Shown: piece after piece, positions 1-12,000 of the stretch
How the letters are laid out: every line of letters begins with the position of its first letter
Numbering within the stretch: position 1 is the first letter of the stretch
Origin: Ciona intestinalis
Lineage: Eukaryota; Chordata; Ascidiacea; Phlebobranchia; Cionidae
Length of the DNA: 64,000 nt
Assembly (NCBI RefSeq): GCF_000224145.3
Contig: NW_004190441.2
Location: forward strand, 310,001-374,000
Direction: 5' to 3'
Made by a program: the position numbers and the translations under genes
The notes under the pieces: generated by a model
What the model was told of the DNA's origin: nothing
Databases searched by the model: none
Seen by the model: only the letters and a program-made list of their open reading frames with translations

Positions 1-3000
1 TAAAAACTCAACATTCAAGGGAACAAATTATCCTTGTCAAGTTTACCCACTTTCTAAGAGACAGAGACAACCACAATTCTCCCTTAATATTTAAAATAAA
101 TATGTTTAAGCATGAACTTGTTTTAACAACTGTCCGTTTGTTGCTAAACTTGTTTTTTTGTTTTCTTAACTTTAATCTGGGTTACCATTATCGAAGAGAC
201 AAACACAAGTTATTATTATTTGATGGATTTATTAATGTGGGGCTTTAGCACAAAATATCTAAATAACCTGATCGTGTTTTAAACAATTAACAACGGTCTA
301 TGGGAGTCGTGAGGTTACGATTTTATAATTCTTTGAATGTTTTTGTTTACTACCAAATGAGACGAGAAAATAGAATGAAAAGGTGTCCCGTCTTCCCCCA
401 CCCTACTATATGTCACAACTCATACTCATATGAAACAGGCAGCTACATGAATAAGCTTACCTGCTGTTACTTGTGCTTGTGTAAGGTTGACAATAGAACC
501 ACCCAATGACGACAATATCGCATGTGTTGCGCACGTGTCCCATTTATAACACGCATCCCCAGTGTACAAGTACCCATCCACCAATCCCTCAATAACACAT
601 AAACACTTGTAGCCTGCCCCACCACCAGTACAATGTTCAACACCATCACATGAAGCAACAACCCTGTATGCTTGCTTATCATGGGGGCTGGTAATCACCG
701 TACAGTTCAAATCACCACTACGGTTTAAAACGTTTTTCTGGAAAATATTGTAAGATTTAGAAAATCATTGGAGATTCAAAAACCAGGTAAAGCATTGTTA
801 ATCATAAAACTCATGCCCGCTTACAAGTTATTAGTACCACATATATAACTTATTTAGCCTCACATGGTGGGCAACAACAGTCGTTATAACACGGGTGTTC
901 TGTTTCATACACCTCGTGCCTGCTTATAGGTTGCCACGTATGTAACTTAATCTTTTTTAAAAAGAAGAAAAATAGAAGCAGCAACAAGCAGTATACACAA
1001 AACCGCTTAACTGAAGCCAACCATGCTAACCACTGTGTCGGAATATACATTCCTTTAACAAACCTCATGCAGTGACTTGACATTACTAACACGAACATCG
1101 TTACAACATACACCCCAGAAACAACGCGATTTCCAACTTCTGTCAAAAAAAAACAATTGATCAAAATTATTTAAAAACATAATTTTTTAAAAGTTTAGAT
1201 TAAAGCTTTATTATATATGTATGTGAGAATACACCTTATGTTAATTTATATGTTGTATTAGTTTCATCGATGGAAAAACATTAGTTTTTTTTAAGTTTAG
1301 ATTAAAACTTAAATAAAATAAGACTTCATGTTATATACATTATAAACTGATTTAGTTTCTGAACATATTTAAGTCACAGATAAGTGGATAGCACTTTTGG
1401 TAAAATATTGATTTTGGCCGAACAATTTACTTATATATCACATATGCATAGTAGTAACATAGCATCTACTTTGTTTATTTAAATATTGAGAATTACCGAC
1501 AAATAACAAGATAATGTTAAACTGCGAGCCAACAGAAGAAAAAGAATTGAAAAACGTGGATTTTGAACTTTCATAAACAAATATTCTTTTTAAAACTAAA
1601 TTTTAATCTGTGAACCAAGTAGTATCTTAATGTAATTAATATATTTCACTTGGCGCTACTTTTTAAAACACGGAAAACTTTTTCTTACCCTTCCACGTTT
1701 TCATAAAAAGGTTGACACACCACCCCCATTATTGGCAACCCAGTTTGTATATTGTACATCCCTATTAACACAGTGACACACTGTAGACCTCTACCATGCA
1801 CTCCGTGTTTGTCCTTTGCTTCCTTGTATATACCTCCTACGTATTGTGCCGTCCCATCTGCAGGAATATACAAAGCTACTTTGTTACCGGTAGGGATGCA
1901 CATTACAGAATTTCGAATCTGTAAGATTAATCTTTTTTAAAAAGAGAAGAAAAATAAAAGCAGCATTTCGAATCCTTTTGTATTTGAATCTAATTACGGG
2001 ATTCGGTATTCTGTTTAATGAGGTCATCACACGTCACATCTCAGACACTATATTAACAATTTTTTAAACTTAATAATTTTGAAAAAAAAAATTTTGTGTT
2101 TGTGGGACTTTTGAGAATAAACGTTTTGCAACGACTTATCATAGCCTGCTATACATTTCATGACGCAAAAACTACCCAATAGTACAATTTTTGATCATTT
2201 TACAGCTCATGAATAAACAAGGCTAATATGAAAGACTGAATAAACTGACTTAATGTGTGTAAAATTATTTTTTCTATAAATACAAAAAGATTCGAAATTC
2301 TAGATTCGGAATAAAGTATTCTAGGATATCCTAGAATACCTAATTATTCTGTAATGTGCATCCCTAGTTACCGGGCATATAAATCATTTTTTATACACTA
2401 TGTGCTAAGTTACAAACAAAGTTACTCTGTTACTTCTGCTACCAGGTATAACGTAAATAATTTTTAAACTGCTCGTCTGGTATAATAACGTAGTATATCT
2501 GACATTTCCTTGATAAAGTATTGCCGGTTGGCAGATGCAACGTCGATAATATCAAAATATAGTATGTTTTATACCAGATGTGCCGCTAAAAGATTATTGA
2601 AACAAAGTTACATCATGGTAGCTGGTGTAATGTTGTGGTGATAACATGTAAATAGAGGGAGTTGTGAATAAATGAACACACAATTGGTAAACATTAATGC
2701 TAATGGGTAAGTAGTAACTTAATAAATTAGAATAACTGAATACTAAGCATGATGTTTGAGAATATAAGTTGTTGGTGCCAGATATATTACACTTGTGTTC
2801 AATATATTAATATTTTGTGTTGTTAAGTTTCAATTACCCGAATAATGATGACCTGTATAGGTCATTGAAACGTTGGTATGCCAAAAAAATGCTGGAAGAA
2901 ATATTTTAGAAAACAAGTACAAATAAATAATAATACTATAACATAAGTGTGGTAAATATAAAAAGCACCAAATGATTAAAATGAAAACAAACAGCATGGT

Positions 3001-4807
3001 TACCAATGGGGTCAATCCAAACAGCAATATTGTCAATATCAACTTCACACATGGAAAGTTTCTCAGCTGTTTCTTTGTCAATCTTTTCAATTTGATCTTC
3101 AACATTAGAATGTGCTTCCACTGCTAACAACCTGGGATAAAAATTAAATATATAATAAATGAATGAATGAATGTAACTTACTTTATACTCGCATAGGCAG
3201 AAAACCACAGTTGTTAAACACGGGTCTTCTGTTCCATACATCTCGCGCCAGCTTACCAGTTATGGTTATATGACTGATAATTTGGACAACCCATTAGTGA
3301 CAACAAGGTTGGAGCAATTGCCATTAAGTGTCTTGTCCAAGGACACATACCCCGCAATGGTAGTAGCAACGACGGGCCTTGAACCATTTCATCTGGGTTC
3401 GAAGCAGGCGCGCTAACCACTTAGCTATTTCAAAAGTTGGGGCAACATGCCACCCTAGCCAACCCTAACATTACGCCTATGAATATTACTCCAAATATAT
3501 TCAACTGTAACTGTAGTCTGTAACCTGTTTACAAAACATTAAGAATAAAAAAATTATAACAACTATTGTTTCTTAATATAGAACAAAACTTGAAACCAAC
3601 CCAGCAATGACATAATTAATATGTTACAACTATTTTGAAATATAGTTGTTAATATACCACCACTACTAAACAAACCTAGCAGCAACATGGTTCCCGTCCA
3701 AAACCTTCGCCAATAAATTACAAGTTTCCTCCATGGTTGGTTTAACCTCAACAACTATCGACTCGCCCAGTGTGTTCGTGAATTCATTGTTTTCTTCACC
3801 AAATACTCGCTCTCCAAGTGAAGGAATCTATTATACATTATATTCCACATATTTATATACACATATGAGGATCTATTATATAGCATTATGTTCAATAGGG
3901 CCATATTATGTAAATATATTTTAACTGTAGGCTTGGTTTAACAACTGTTGTTCTGTCGTAATATTAAGTCTTATTTTATTTTTAAATCTTCGCTACCGAC
4001 CCCTTTAATGGGCCAAGCCTGGCCTAAATCCCAGGTCCTCACGGACCTCACCCATACAGAATAGAATAGATAAAATACCGACCCCTTGGCAAAGTGGTTA
4101 GCGTTTCTGCCTGTAACCCAGAGGTAGTGGGTTCAAGACTCGTCGCTGCTACCATCACCCACAAAGTAACAAATGTGGTAACTCATAAGCTGGCACGAGG
4201 TGCATACCGTGTGATAACGACTGTCGTTTTCGGGCCGGGATAAAGTAAGTTACAATCATTCATACCATAATCCCAGGGAAAAATAAAGTCATTATTATTA
4301 ACTCCTGTTGCTGACAGGTGTATTAAAAATCCAAAAGAGATCTTTTGTTTATAATTGTGATCTAAAAGAACCGACATTTTGTCTGCCCTCGGGCACATTT
4401 TGTTATAGGTCAAATTTATCAAATCTGTTCATAAATAATAACTATGTTCGTCTATTTGGTTACAGTAGCGAAGATTTAGAAAAGTTTTAAACAACAAGAC
4501 ATAATATTCTGTTATATTCATGATAAATATACAAAATTCTTCAAGTATAACTAGGGCATTTACTTTCTAAGCAGTAGACTATAATAGCATAACAATTGTA
4601 AAACTATACCTTTTTTTCCAGCTCTGTTTTTGCAACTTGTTGTATAAAAACATCCGCAAGAGTTTTAAAGTCGGCGACATTATTTCTTAACTTTCCTTTT
4701 TCTTGAACCAAGATTTCAAACAACTGTTTACGTTCACGACAAGCTTGCGCAATACGTGTTGCTTTTAGGCCAGCCGTTAGCAAACTGACTAACACCTCAT
4801 GCGCCAT
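1..4807 (-). CDS. INPP1: Inositol polyphosphate 1-phosphatase (partial, 3' end off the window)
   Basis: Removes the 1-phosphate from inositol 1,4-bisphosphate and 1,3,4-trisphosphate in the cytosol; a lithium-sensitive, Mg-dependent member of the IMPase superfamily. Six minus-strand exons join in phase: 4807-4610 (start ATG at 4807), 3827-3676, 3131-3004, 1857-1689, 1139-1064 and 737-461. Together they give 1000 nt, about 333 residues. The vertebrate enzyme is near 400 residues, so roughly the last 60 lie left of base 1. The metal-binding motif WIDPIDGTAQY is created across the 3004/1857 junction (split Asp codon), and the second superfamily motif YKWDTCATHAIL is in the 737-461 exon. FGEENNEFTN and GLQCVTVLIGMY also match the vertebrate protein as I remember it. 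All introns are GT-AG. The donor at 461 leads to an exon outside the window. Introns carry a hAT MITE (1891-2366) and SINE pieces (843-950, 3171-3429). Identification is firm. Confidence 0.93.
238..409. mobile_element. MITE, GTAGGGTGGGG family, 5'-shortened copy
   Basis: Subfamily A copy in the last visible INPP1 intron. The right inverted end (CCCCCACCCTACTATA) is intact; the left end is shortened. Confidence 0.8.
843..950 (-). mobile_element. SINE tail fragment
   Basis: Tail-only copy of the window's tRNA-headed SINE, reading inverted. It shows the diagnostic AACACGGGTGTTCTGTTTCA and CACCTCGTGCC blocks. Confidence 0.75.
1891..2366. mobile_element. hAT-type MITE, copy 1
   Basis: A 476-bp element with terminal inverted repeats TAGGGATGCACATTACAGAA, flanked by a perfect 8-bp target duplication GTTACCGG (1883-1890 and 2367-2374). 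There is no coding capacity. An internal palindromic stretch near 2315-2337 is built on CTAGGATATCCTAG. It sits in an INPP1 intron, 33 bp from the acceptor of the exon that starts at 1857. A second copy is at 47501-47950. An 8-bp duplication and TAGGG ends are typical of hAT elements. Confidence 0.9.
3171..3429 (-). mobile_element. tRNA-headed SINE, near full length
   Basis: Inverted copy in an INPP1 intron. The tail block begins GAATGAATGTAACTTACTTT. The central GTGTCTTGTCCAAGGACACA block and the tRNA-like head (GGCGCGCTAACCACTTAGC) follow. Confidence 0.8.
4075..4265 (+). mobile_element. tRNA-headed SINE, internally deleted
   Basis: Head GCAAAGTGGTTAGCGTTTCT (A-box-like) and GTGGGTTCAAGACTC (B-box-like) run directly into the tail blocks GTAACTCATAAGC and ATAACGACTGTCG. 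The central domain is missing. A shortened 97-bp minisatellite unit lies just upstream at about 3993-4065. Confidence 0.75.
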
Positions 4808-5135
4808 GCTGCACCAACGAAAAAGTTTTGCTTATTATAAACTACAAGCCATAACTAATACACACCACAGCCTAAACTGCAGATAGCGGATATACATGCG
4901 TCACTATGCGATGACGTTTTGTTGGAAATAACTTCCTTTTCTTAAGGGGAATTTTGACAACAGCAACAGTTAATTTTGCAACAGCAACAGTTAATTTTGC
5001 AAATAAGAACACATATTTTATTTAAGTTTTGTGGCGAACTCATACGCAAAACTAAGTCTGCTATGCTGTTTTATGCAATTCACATTTGTCATTTGCAAAC
5101 ATACACAAATATTGCTCTGAAATCCACATTGGACC

Positions 5136-5175
5136 AGAGTCCGTATATAAACATACGTGTTTATATACGGACTCT
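5136..5175. repeat. Perfect 18-bp inverted repeat with TACG loop
   Basis: Arms AGAGTCCGTATATAAACA and TGTTTATATACGGACTCT are exact reverse complements around a 4-base loop. TATATAA-like strings occur on both strands. It lies 329 bp upstream of the INPP1 start codon. Confidence 0.85.
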
Positions 5176-5795
5176 GCATTGGACTATTGCATATAAACTT
5201 CGACACAGTAGTGCATTCAGTCGTCCAGGAGATTAGCATTTACATACATGTATACGGATGAACCGACGTAGCCTACATACGATCAATATGTTTACGTTCC
5301 TGCTGTATGACCCGTGTTCGACATATGTTCGATTACGACTACTTCGCTACGAATGTGTTACTTACCCAGTAGGTAATAGCAAGGGGCAACAAAAAGTGTG
5401 TACACACATGAACACCATTACACTGCAAAAGTTCAGGTACTTTTACCATAGTTTTATGTTTAAGCGGGTACATGGAATAGCATACACTTTCCCAATACCA
5501 AAAACTGTGACCTATTCCATTTGTGAAAAATTCCTAAATCCGATAGTAAGGAAAAGACCTGTTCCAAATTTTACACACGCGAGGTGGCGCTAACACATTG
5601 CTAAAATACGCAAAGAATTTTTACGATTTTTGAATGAGTTAATGCGGCGATAAACCTTATTGTAAAGATTAGGTAATTCTGAAGAAGTATTGCAGTTTTG
5701 CAGAACAGATGTAGACTACGTACAGTTGGAGCGTATTCAGAACGTAGGTCGTGGCTATGTATGTATAAGCATGTACTTAATTGCAAACGTAGGCT

Positions 5796-5999
5796 ATAGT
5801 AGTGTAGGGTAAGATGGTTACCGTTAACACATAATATCCCATATTTCATAATTGTATTGTATAAAATTTGTAACAATAATCCATTTTAGAGTCGTGAGGA
5901 TACGGCTATGTATTTCGTTTTTGTTCTGTGTTTAAAATCAAATTTGACGATAAAATATAATGAAAACATTCAAACAGAACGCAGACTTTCCCCATTAGG
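5796..5999. mobile_element. MITE, GTAGGGTGGGG family, subfamily B
   Basis: Shows the subfamily B signature GTTAACACATAATATCCCAT and GAGTCGTGAGGATACGGCTA. The ends are diverged. Confidence 0.75.
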
Positions 6000-6090
6000 T
6001 GAAATATATCTCTTATATTATTGAATTTGCTGGACTTTACGTCTGGTTACGTATTTCATAGCATCGAAAGAGGTGTAAACATTCAATAAC

Positions 6091-9000
6091 ATGGGAGCTG
6101 ACACTGGAATCCGGCAAAGAAAAAAGTTGGGTTCGATCGCTGGTAGCGATGACAAAAACGTTGTTGAATTAAAAAAGGAGGTAAGAGTGGTATATGTTTT
6201 TTGAAACTTGTTATTATACTTGTCATCTGGGAAGTTAATTGGTTTACGTTAGCATCGCACGTTATATCTATATACATGAAATGAATACTTGTAACTTGTT
6301 TATCTTCGTGTTGGCGGGGCAACGACAGTCGTCATAACATGGGTGTTCTGTTTTATACAGCTCGTGCCCGCTTACAAGTTACCACGTATGTAACTTTGTG
6401 GCTGTTCCTTCATATCAATGCTGTGTTTCGATTTCGTGGCTTTATAGCAAAGGTCTTTTGATGTCTACCTTATTAAGCAAACATTGAAACTTGGCCGGCT
6501 TAGTTGTTGAATTCTAAATCACTTAACAATTTGCAACAATGCGCCGTAAATCTCATAAGAGGATTACAACAGTTTTCATCTCATTAAACACCAACCAAAT
6601 AACAAGATTAAAACTTAACCAATTACGAACGTTCCAGATAAATCTCCAAAGCTTGGTTGCTATAAAATACACGGGTGATGCGATGCCCGCCGTATTTGGG
6701 GTTTAGGCCAGAGTTGGCCCATTACCCCAACATTGTATATGCACATTCTATTCTATGTGGGTGAGGTTCTACAGTGAGGCATGCCATGGGACCTGGGTTT
6801 TAGACCAGAGTTGGCCATTACCCCAACATTGTATATGCACATTCTATTCTATGTGGGTGAGGTCCTACAGTGAGGCACGTCATGGGACTTGAGATTTTGG
6901 GCGAAATTTGACCACCAAAACAAACTCATCCATTCACTTTCCATGTATTCCGTGCGAGATTTAAAAAAACACGACCCATACATTTTCCGCAGGTCGGTAT
7001 TATCGGCGCCATTTCTATGGTAGTTGGTACAATGATAGGATCGGGTATCTTCCTCTCGCCTGCTGGAATCCTCGCCAAAGCTGAATCGGTTGGCGCAAGT
7101 CTCTGCGTGTGGGCGGGTTGTGGAATTCTTGCCACTCTAAGTGCGTATATATCTATGCTTTATTAAATATAAAAGAGTTTTTACAAACCAAGAAATGCTC
7201 CTAAATTTGTATAAATCTGGCGCCATGACACAGTAGGTATATGAGTCATAGGTTCAAGGCTCGACGCTGCTACCATTGTGGGCGCATGTGTCCTTGGGCA
7301 AGACACTTAACGACAATTGCTCCAGCAATAACCCAGTGATCCCTTATAGGTTGTAATGAGTTGTCAGCCATCATTTTACCCACTTTAGGTTGTACATTCA
7401 CATATTCTATCCCTTTGTGGATGGAATCCTTGCCAAGGATCGAGAATTTAGCCCACACGTGTACGTATACACACTTAACATGCACTGATGTACCTTGTCA
7501 AGGGCGTGTGTTGATTTGGTCCATTTTTATACACATACACACTAACACGCATTGATACCACAGGTGCTCTCAGCTACGTTGAACTTGGTTTGCTAATTCG
7601 AAAGTCGGGCGGTGAGTATCAGTACTTGAAGACGGCGTTTGGCAACGTGGCAGGTTTCCTGGTTATTTGGACATCGGTGATTGTGACCAAACCATCATCA
7701 TTTGCGATCATTTCCATTGGGTTTGCTGAGTATGTTACTGCCCCATTTTACCCTGGTTGTACCCCACCTGCTACTATACAAAAGTGCGCGGCGGCGTTTT
7801 GCATACGTGAGTATTCTATATATGGGTTTTAGTTGTATTGTAGGGTGGGAGAAAACGGGACACCTTAAGCACATAATATCCAAATATCCTGGTCAGGTTT
7901 TAAACAATTAACAACGGTCTGTGGGAGTCGTGAGGATATGGTTTTATAATTCTTTGAATGTTCTTTGTTTACTACCAAATGGGGAGGGAAAACAAAATGA
8001 AAAGGTGTTCCATCTTCCCCCACCCCTACTCCATACATAATACTATATGGGTAATGCAAATACGTTAGCAGATAATATCCCACTGTCCCTTTTTTGTTTT
8101 TAACAATTAACAACCCTCTTCCACAGTCGTGAAAATATGGTTACATAATTCCGTTTAAATTCCCTTGTTTACTACCAAATGTGACGATAAAATAGAACGA
8201 AAACATGTCCCATCTTACCCCAACCTATAATTTGTAAGTCAGTAAATACTATTATAGGTGTGAAATTTTAAAACAGTGTTGGAAACGTCAAAACTTAAAT
8301 ATTTATAATTCGAGCTACAAATGCTATAAACCTGCTGTTATAACGTTAACTAGCATTATATACCCTTGTAAAGGCGAAGTAAATATTATGCGTGCATTTC
8401 ATCCAGTAAATACTTCGCAAACCGTTAACCCTAACTTGTGTAAACATTTTAAAATCATAAGCACACAGTTTGGGTTAATATACAATAGATGGCCCGTCGT
8501 TTCCATTCGTGTATTTTGGAATTTCGAACTGTCTGCTTGTCTTTGTGGATTACAAAAACCCGAATCGAAATCAAAGGACATGTTTGCCTTGTACCAACAT
8601 GCAGGAGTCGTTTCCCTTTGTATAGCGCACAATGCATTGTTGGTATGAATGGGTGGCAGTGGCTGATGGCTGTTGCATTTTCCCCACTATAGTTTTGAAT
8701 GCAATTTGTGAATATGTTTCACCCATATTACAACTGTATTCTAATCTTTACGAATTCCCAGCACAATATACAGATATGTATACAGTTGGTTGGGGAAGAT
8801 GGGACATGTTTTCATTCTCTTTTATTGTCCTGTTTTGCTGGTAGTGAACATGGGATAGTTACAGAAATATATATTTGCATCCTCACGACTCAATGGACAA
8901 AACGTTGTTAATTGTTAAAAACACGATTAGAAAATATGGGATATTATGTGCTAACCAGCTAACGTTTTCCAATATGCGCTTGTTATAATATTATAAAATG

Positions 9001-12000
9001 CCTTCTAAGTAAACCGCAATGCCCTCTGTAAGCACTTTATATTTTGGGTTAGTAACGACCATATAGATCATTTTTGGTCGGACAGTTGGTTCGTATATCG
9101 TGTTTTTTTTCACATATCTGAATTCCTAATTGTGGCGTTTAATCTTTAATCTTATTGCGAAATCAAATTAAAATGTATATTTTTATAAATTTTAGAATAA
9201 TCTTCAAATTCAAAACCCCTTTATTTCAGTTTTGATCACGTCCATTAACTGCATCAACGTAAAGTTGGCAAACTTCGTCCAGATATTTTTCACGGCTGCA
9301 AAACTGTTGATTATCGTTGCCATTATCATCGGCGGGTTCGTTATGATGGCGCGACCTGGTGGAACCGATAACTTAGTGAATGCCTTCGAAGGATCGGCGA
9401 CCTCGTTCTCAGCAATCGCTGTTGCGTTTTACGGCGGGCAGCATAACCGAGGAAATACAAAACCCACTGAGGTGATTAACATTAGCACATATACGCATAT
9501 AGTAGGGTGGGGGAAGATGGAAATTATCACATAATATTCAAATATCCTGATCATGTTTGAAACATTTAACAACGACTTATGGGAGTCGTCAGGATACGAT
9601 TTTATAATTCTTTGAATGTTCTTTGTGTACTACCAAATGGGACGAGATAGTAGTGCGTATAAGGTATGAAACAGAACACCCGTGTTATAACGACTGTAGT
9701 TGCCCCGCCATGCGAGGATAAATAAGTTAACCATACACAGTGACTGTCGTTGACCCGCACCCAACTTAATCCAAAAAACTTACCCGTATTTTTCTTCCAA
9801 TATCAACGTTATTGGCATGGACGTCCAACCTGTATTCGCATCTGTATCAGTATTAACATGAGTCAATCTATCTGTCAATCAAATATGAATAAATTACATT
9901 CAAATTCCCTTGTTTAGAAACTTTCCACTCGCACTAATGATCGGAATACCTTTGGTGACAGTTTGTTACGTTTTGGTGAATATTGCCTACTTCACTGTGA
10001 TGACGCCAAGTGAGATGCTCACATCCAATGCAGTTGCAATTGTAAGTTATATAAATAGGAAAAATAATGTTTTTAAAGTATATAGTGCTGTGGGGTAAGA
10101 TGGACGCCTTCAGCACATAATATCCCATATTTCCTAATCGTGCTTTAACAATTAACAAAGCTGTTTTAGAGGCGAGAGAATACGGTTATATAATTCTGTA
10201 AATATTCTTTGTTTACTACAAGGAACATCTTACCATATGCTATATACCAAACAAAAACAGAGCTTTGGTATTAAGTCGCCTATTATACAATGTATTCCTC
10301 AAGCCAAACTTGTGTTTGTTACGAAAGTTATCTTTTACAATTTGAACTTAGACATTCGGTGACCGTGTGTTCGGGGCTGCAAGCTTCGTCGTCCCCGTTG
10401 CCGTTGCTTGCTCAACCTTTGGCGCCGCTAACGGTAGCGCATTTACTGCTGGTCGGTAAGTGTCCTTCAACCATTTTCACGCAGCACAAAATTCCTTGTT
10501 AAAAATGGTAATATTATACCGGCCCTGTAACACCATGGTCTGTATCTATAGTTCAGAGGTTAGGGGTTTGACGCTGCGGTTACCATTGTATGCGTATATG
10601 TCCTTGAGCGAGTGGTCACTAATGAGCTGTCCAAATTGTCACCCATACAATTACAAACATGGTAACTCGACTGTCGTTATTCCTCCAGCATGCGTGATAA
10701 ACAAGTTACATACGTGGTAACTCGATCGTAAGCGGGCACAAGGTGTATGAAACAGAACACCCATGTTATAACGACTGTCGTTGCCCCGCCATGCAACGAT
10801 AAATAAGTTACATACACTCATTACAAACCTCCACACAGAATCACATACGCTGCGGGTAGGAACGGCCATATGCTGCAGATATTTTCGTACATCAGCGTTA
10901 CCAAACTGACTCCATCTCCGGCTCTGATCTTTAATGTATGTTTGTATGTATGGTTAACGTTAAAACCTCCAAACCAGTGGTTTGTATGGTATATATGGTT
11001 GCTATTAACGGTTCTCAATCTTTTTCCTTGCTGTTGTTGCATCGTTTCAAACCACCAACCAACTCTCGCACCCCTGGTTAATAATCTGGTCCAAACTGTA
11101 TATGAGTTAGTTTAGACCGTATTGTGGGTTTTGCAGCCACACTTTTTGCTCAACAATTTTACTCAAGTAGTTTTTACTCTTAAGCGTATTTTTAACATCT
11201 GTCGTTTTGCTGCTAACTCATTTCTCTTCGCTGCTTTCATTAACCTGATTTTAACTACTGTATATTCGAAGAGATAAGTATTTGTTCCGAATAAATATTT
11301 CTGATATATCTTACCATACATTCCAGTCGTTCATCGCTCTCATCATGATAATACCGGACGCTTCAAGCTTCTCAACTTTGATCGATTATTTCACCTTTGC
11401 TTCCTGGATTTTCTACGGAGCTTCATTTCTTTCACTGATTGTACTCAGATACCGAAAGCCGAACTGGGAAAGACCGTACAAGGTGCATTTACTGATATTT
11501 ATTTAGAATAATCTCTGTGCAGTGGGGTTAGGCCAGAGTTGGCCATTACCCCAACATTGTATATGTACATTCTATTCTATATGGTTGAGGTCCTACAGTG
11601 AGGCACGCCATGGGACCTGCATGGGATTTAGACCTGAGTTGGTCCATTACTCCAACATTGTATATGCACATTCTGTATGGGTGAGGTCCTACAGTGAGGC
11701 ACGCCATGGGACCTAAAATTTAGACCAGAGTTTGCTTTTTACCCCAACATTGTATATGCACATTCTATTCTATATGGGTGACAAATCACCTTCAAAAAAA
11801 CGTTCAGCGTTACGCATCATTGAAACGGGTATAGTAGGTTGGGGTAAGATAGCCATTGTTTCCGACAATTTAAAAAAGAGCGTTGTTAATTATCAAAAAT
11901 ACGATTATAGGAAATATGGGATATTATGTGCTAATGGTATCCCATCTTACCCCACATTACTATCATCTAAAACGAACCGTTATATTCCCTCAACAGGTTT

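Larger units (their letters stand above)
4808..6090. other. Divergent intergenic region between INPP1 and the SLC7A9-like gene
   Basis: The two flanking genes point away from each other, so both promoters should lie here. The region holds a 21-bp direct duplication around CAACAGTTAATTTTGCA (about 4959-5000), a perfect hairpin (5136-5175) and a subfamily B MITE (5796-5999). ORFs in it show no family resemblance I recognise. Confidence 0.6.

Noticed and set aside
850-1164. 104-codon minus ORF with a membrane-like stretch
   Set aside because: A different frame across an INPP1 exon (1139-1064), an intron and a SINE tail. The INPP1 frame (WKSRCFWG) is the real one.
5018-5593. ORFs upstream of INPP1, including a 111-codon one
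   Set aside because: They cross the palindrome and low-complexity sequence, with no recognisable domain or splice structure; probably chance.
8388-8692. Overlapping ORFs on both strands in the SLC7A9-like intron 3
   Set aside because: Flanking exons join in phase without it, and neither strand shows recognisable family text or clean splice sites.
11522-11716. ORF of 64 codons with an internal repeat
   Set aside because: It is the 97-bp minisatellite read through; the repeat in the peptide mirrors the DNA repeat.
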